A stretch of DNA of 15,970 bases. It comes from Candidatus Brocadiaceae bacterium (GTDB lineage: Bacteria; Planctomycetota; Brocadiia; SM23-32). A program made the position numbers and the translations under genes. Of this stretch, positions 14,320-15,970 are shown in pieces (within the stretch, counting starts at the first letter, position 1; each line of letters opens with the position of its first letter). A model generated the notes under the pieces. It was not told where the DNA came from and ran no database searches. It saw nothing but the letters and a program-made list of their open reading frames with translations. The stretch is from NCBI GenBank assembly GCA_030615435.1, contig JAUWZH010000025.1, positions 1-15,970 of the forward strand. The letters are read 5' to 3'.

Positions 14320-14877
14320 GTGATACAGGCCGGAGACATCAGGAAGGGCAACGTGATTCGGCTCGAAGAGGTCCTCTGGCTTGTGGTCGACACGCAGGTG
14401 ACATACGTGGGCAAGAGAGGCGCATATATCCAGGTCAAGATGAAGAACCTCCAGGATCAGCACATCGAAACGCGGCGCTTCTCCACCTCCGAGTCTGTCG
14501 AGAAGGCGTTCCTGGAATCCAGGAAGATGGTGTACCTGTATCGCGACGCGGAGCATTTCGTCTTCATGAACCCCGAGACCGGCGAGCAGACCCCGATTCA
14601 CGAGGACGACATCAAGGCGGTCGCCCCTTACCTGGCTTACGACGAGGAGGTGGACATGGAGTTCTGCAACGGTCGCCCCGTTCGGGTGCAGGTTGCCCCG
14701 AGCGTCGCCCTCGAAGTGAGCAGGACCGAGCCGGCGGTGCGCGGGAACACCGCCACCGGCGTCACCAAGCCGGCCGAGCTGGAGACCGGGCTCAGGGTCA
14801 AGGTCCCGGGCCATATCCAGCAGGGGGAGAAAATAAGGGTGGACACCCGGACGGGAGAGTTCCTGGGGCGGGCATAG
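14320..14877 (+). CDS. efp: Translation elongation factor P (EF-P)
   Basis: EF-P binds between the P and E sites of ribosomes stalled at consecutive prolines and promotes peptide bond formation. The 185-residue product has the three-barrel layout: KOW-like domain I (1-63), OB domain II (about 64-126) and OB domain III, ending in VPGHIQQGEKIRVDTRTGEFLGRA-type sequence, which closely follows the family C-terminus. The domain I loop reads VGKRGAY (30-36). The tip Lys32 aligns with modified Lys34 of E. coli, but the usual PGKG is replaced by VGKR. The start is GTG 14320 with AAGGAG eight bases upstream; longer in-frame starts are not supported. No epmA, epmB, earP or ymfI-like modifying gene is in the window. 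Confidence 0.94.
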   Translation: MIQAGDIRKGNVIRLEEVLWLVVDTQVTYVGKRGAYIQVKMKNLQDQHIETRRFSTSESVEKAFLESRKMVYLYRDAEHFVFMNPETGEQTPIHEDDIKAVAPYLAYDEEVDMEFCNGRPVRVQVAPSVALEVSRTEPAVRGNTATGVTKPAELETGLRVKVPGHIQQGEKIRVDTRTGEFLGRA

Positions 14878-14966
14878 AGCTTTTCGATTCCCGGGCTGTG
14901 GTTCTTGCATTGTTGTTGCCGCCCATCGGTTTTCGCTCACTGACCACTTTCCACGGGGCGTGCGTC

Positions 14967-15970
14967 ATGAAGGAGCGCCGGTCAGCGACGCGGTTCTCGG
15001 AGCTCTACGGGAGGTTCCTGGAGGAGTTCGCCGACCAGGTCGGGGAGTCGTCGGTCACTTATGGGCAAGCCAACCGGAACATCCGAGAGGAACTGGTGCG
15101 CTGCATGTGGTTCGGCAGCCATTTTCCCCCCGAAGGGCTCGCCACCGACGACGGACGCCGCCTGGAGGTGCTCTCCCCCGGCTGGTGGAATGTGGAGGGA
15201 GGCCCCGATTTCATCCGGGCCGAGCTGCTGCTCGAAGGCTCGGGGCGGCTGCTCGGCGACGTAGAGGTCCACACGGTCGCCTCCTCCTGGTATGCCCACG
15301 GCCACGACCGGCAGCCCGAGTACGATGAGGTGATGCTTCACGTGGTCATGTGGAACGACCTGGAGGGGAAGCAGATACTGCGCCACTGCGGGGAGCCGGT
15401 CCCCCAACTCACGCTGAGTCGCTTCGTGGAAGAGGAAATCGGGGAGCTGGTCGAGATCATTGACCTCGAGGAGGAGCCCGCTGAGACGTCGCAGCCGGTC
15501 GTGACCGGGCGCTATTGCGGGGGGGCCCTCACCGAGGGGCGGATGACGCCCGAATGGCTTGGGCGCATGCTGGACATCGCCGGTGACCACAGGCTGCTCA
15601 GCAAGGCGGAGCGGCTGCGCTGCCTCCAGGACAAGCTGCCTTTGGAGCAGATTCTCTACGAGTCGGTCGCTGAGGCCCTTGGCTACAAGAACAACCGCAT
15701 GCCCTTCCTTCAGCTCTCGGACCTGCTGCCCGTCAAGGTTCTGCGCGAGGTGGTGCCGGCGGACGCCCCCGCGCCGGAACGACGGGAAGTGCTCGAGGCG
15801 GCCCTTTACGGTGTGGGCGGATTCCTGGAAGAGGCCCTTCAGGGGGAATTCGATGAGGAGACCCGTTCCTACCTGGGGCGGTTGCAGGAGCGATGGGAGG
15901 GACTTCCGCGCCGGCTGCGGCAGGTGCGGATGTCACCGGCCCACTGGAGCTTCGGGGGCACCCGGCCAGT
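14967..15970 (+). CDS. DUF2851 family protein (partial, runs off the window)
   Basis: An open frame of 334 codons from ATG 14967 continues past the last base. The product matches DUF2851, a conserved family without a firm function. Marks are LEVLSPGWWNVEGGPDFIRA (67-86), LGDVEVH (96-102), SWYAHGHD (107-114) and YDEVMLHVVMWND (119-131). The spaced Asp81 in GPDF and Glu100 in GDVEVH, followed by a conserved His, recall the acid residues of PD-(D/E)XK nuclease folds; this link is my inference. A weak GGGG lies about eight bases before the ATG. It follows efp by 89 bases on the same strand and could share its transcript, since no clear terminator lies between them. The C-terminus is missing. Confidence 0.85.
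   Translation, partial: MKERRSATRFSELYGRFLEEFADQVGESSVTYGQANRNIREELVRCMWFGSHFPPEGLATDDGRRLEVLSPGWWNVEGGPDFIRAELLLEGSGRLLGDVEVHTVASSWYAHGHDRQPEYDEVMLHVVMWNDLEGKQILRHCGEPVPQLTLSRFVEEEIGELVEIIDLEEEPAETSQPVVTGRYCGGALTEGRMTPEWLGRMLDIAGDHRLLSKAERLRCLQDKLPLEQILYESVAEALGYKNNRMPFLQLSDLLPVKVLREVVPADAPAPERREVLEAALYGVGGFLEEALQGEFDEETRSYLGRLQERWEGLPRRLRQVRMSPAHWSFGGTRP

Overview
This is a GC-rich bacterial chromosome segment. It has no tRNA, rRNA, insertion sequence or CRISPR array that I can see. Its backbone is a complete bacterial V/A-type ATPase operon on the minus strand, about positions 4840-14075. The subunit order H(G)-I-K-E-C-F-A-B-D is the order known from Thermus-type V/A-ATPases. Housekeeping genes (acpS, efp), an orphan DNA methyltransferase, a DUF2851 gene and a DUF58 remnant lie around it. 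That mix fits an uncultured or little-studied bacterium, for instance of the Planctomycetes-Lentisphaerae-Hydrogenedentes sort. The assignment is a low-confidence guess, because no marker here fixes the phylum.

Layout: (1) 1-381, acpS on the plus strand. (2) 382-879, no intact gene, but a hairpin after acpS and a clear 5' remnant of a DUF58 gene (491-718). (3) 880-3417, two minus-strand genes: a small GYF-domain protein, and upstream of it an exported transglutaminase-like protein with a carbohydrate-protein look. (4) 3418-3897, a divergent regulatory gap with two facing-away sigma70-like promoters. (5) 3898-4722, a beta-class DNA methyltransferase on the plus strand without a restriction partner. 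(6) 4840-14075, the nine-gene ATPase operon read right to left. (7) 14076-14319, a short divergent promoter region with near-consensus promoters for the ATPase operon and for efp. (8) 14320-14877, efp. (9) 14967 to the window end, a DUF2851 gene cut by the edge.

The ATPase genes together encode the A3B3 head, D/F rotor shaft, C coupling funnel, E/H peripheral stalks, I stator and K ring. The K subunit keeps every side-chain and backbone ligand known from the Na+ site of Enterococcus hirae NtpK, so I predict Na+ rather than H+ coupling. I did not find a convincing wholly new system. The observations most worth following are the Na+ ligand set, the two paired divergent promoter regions, the broken DUF58 gene, the altered EF-P loop, the palindrome in the F-A gap and the modular transglutaminase protein.
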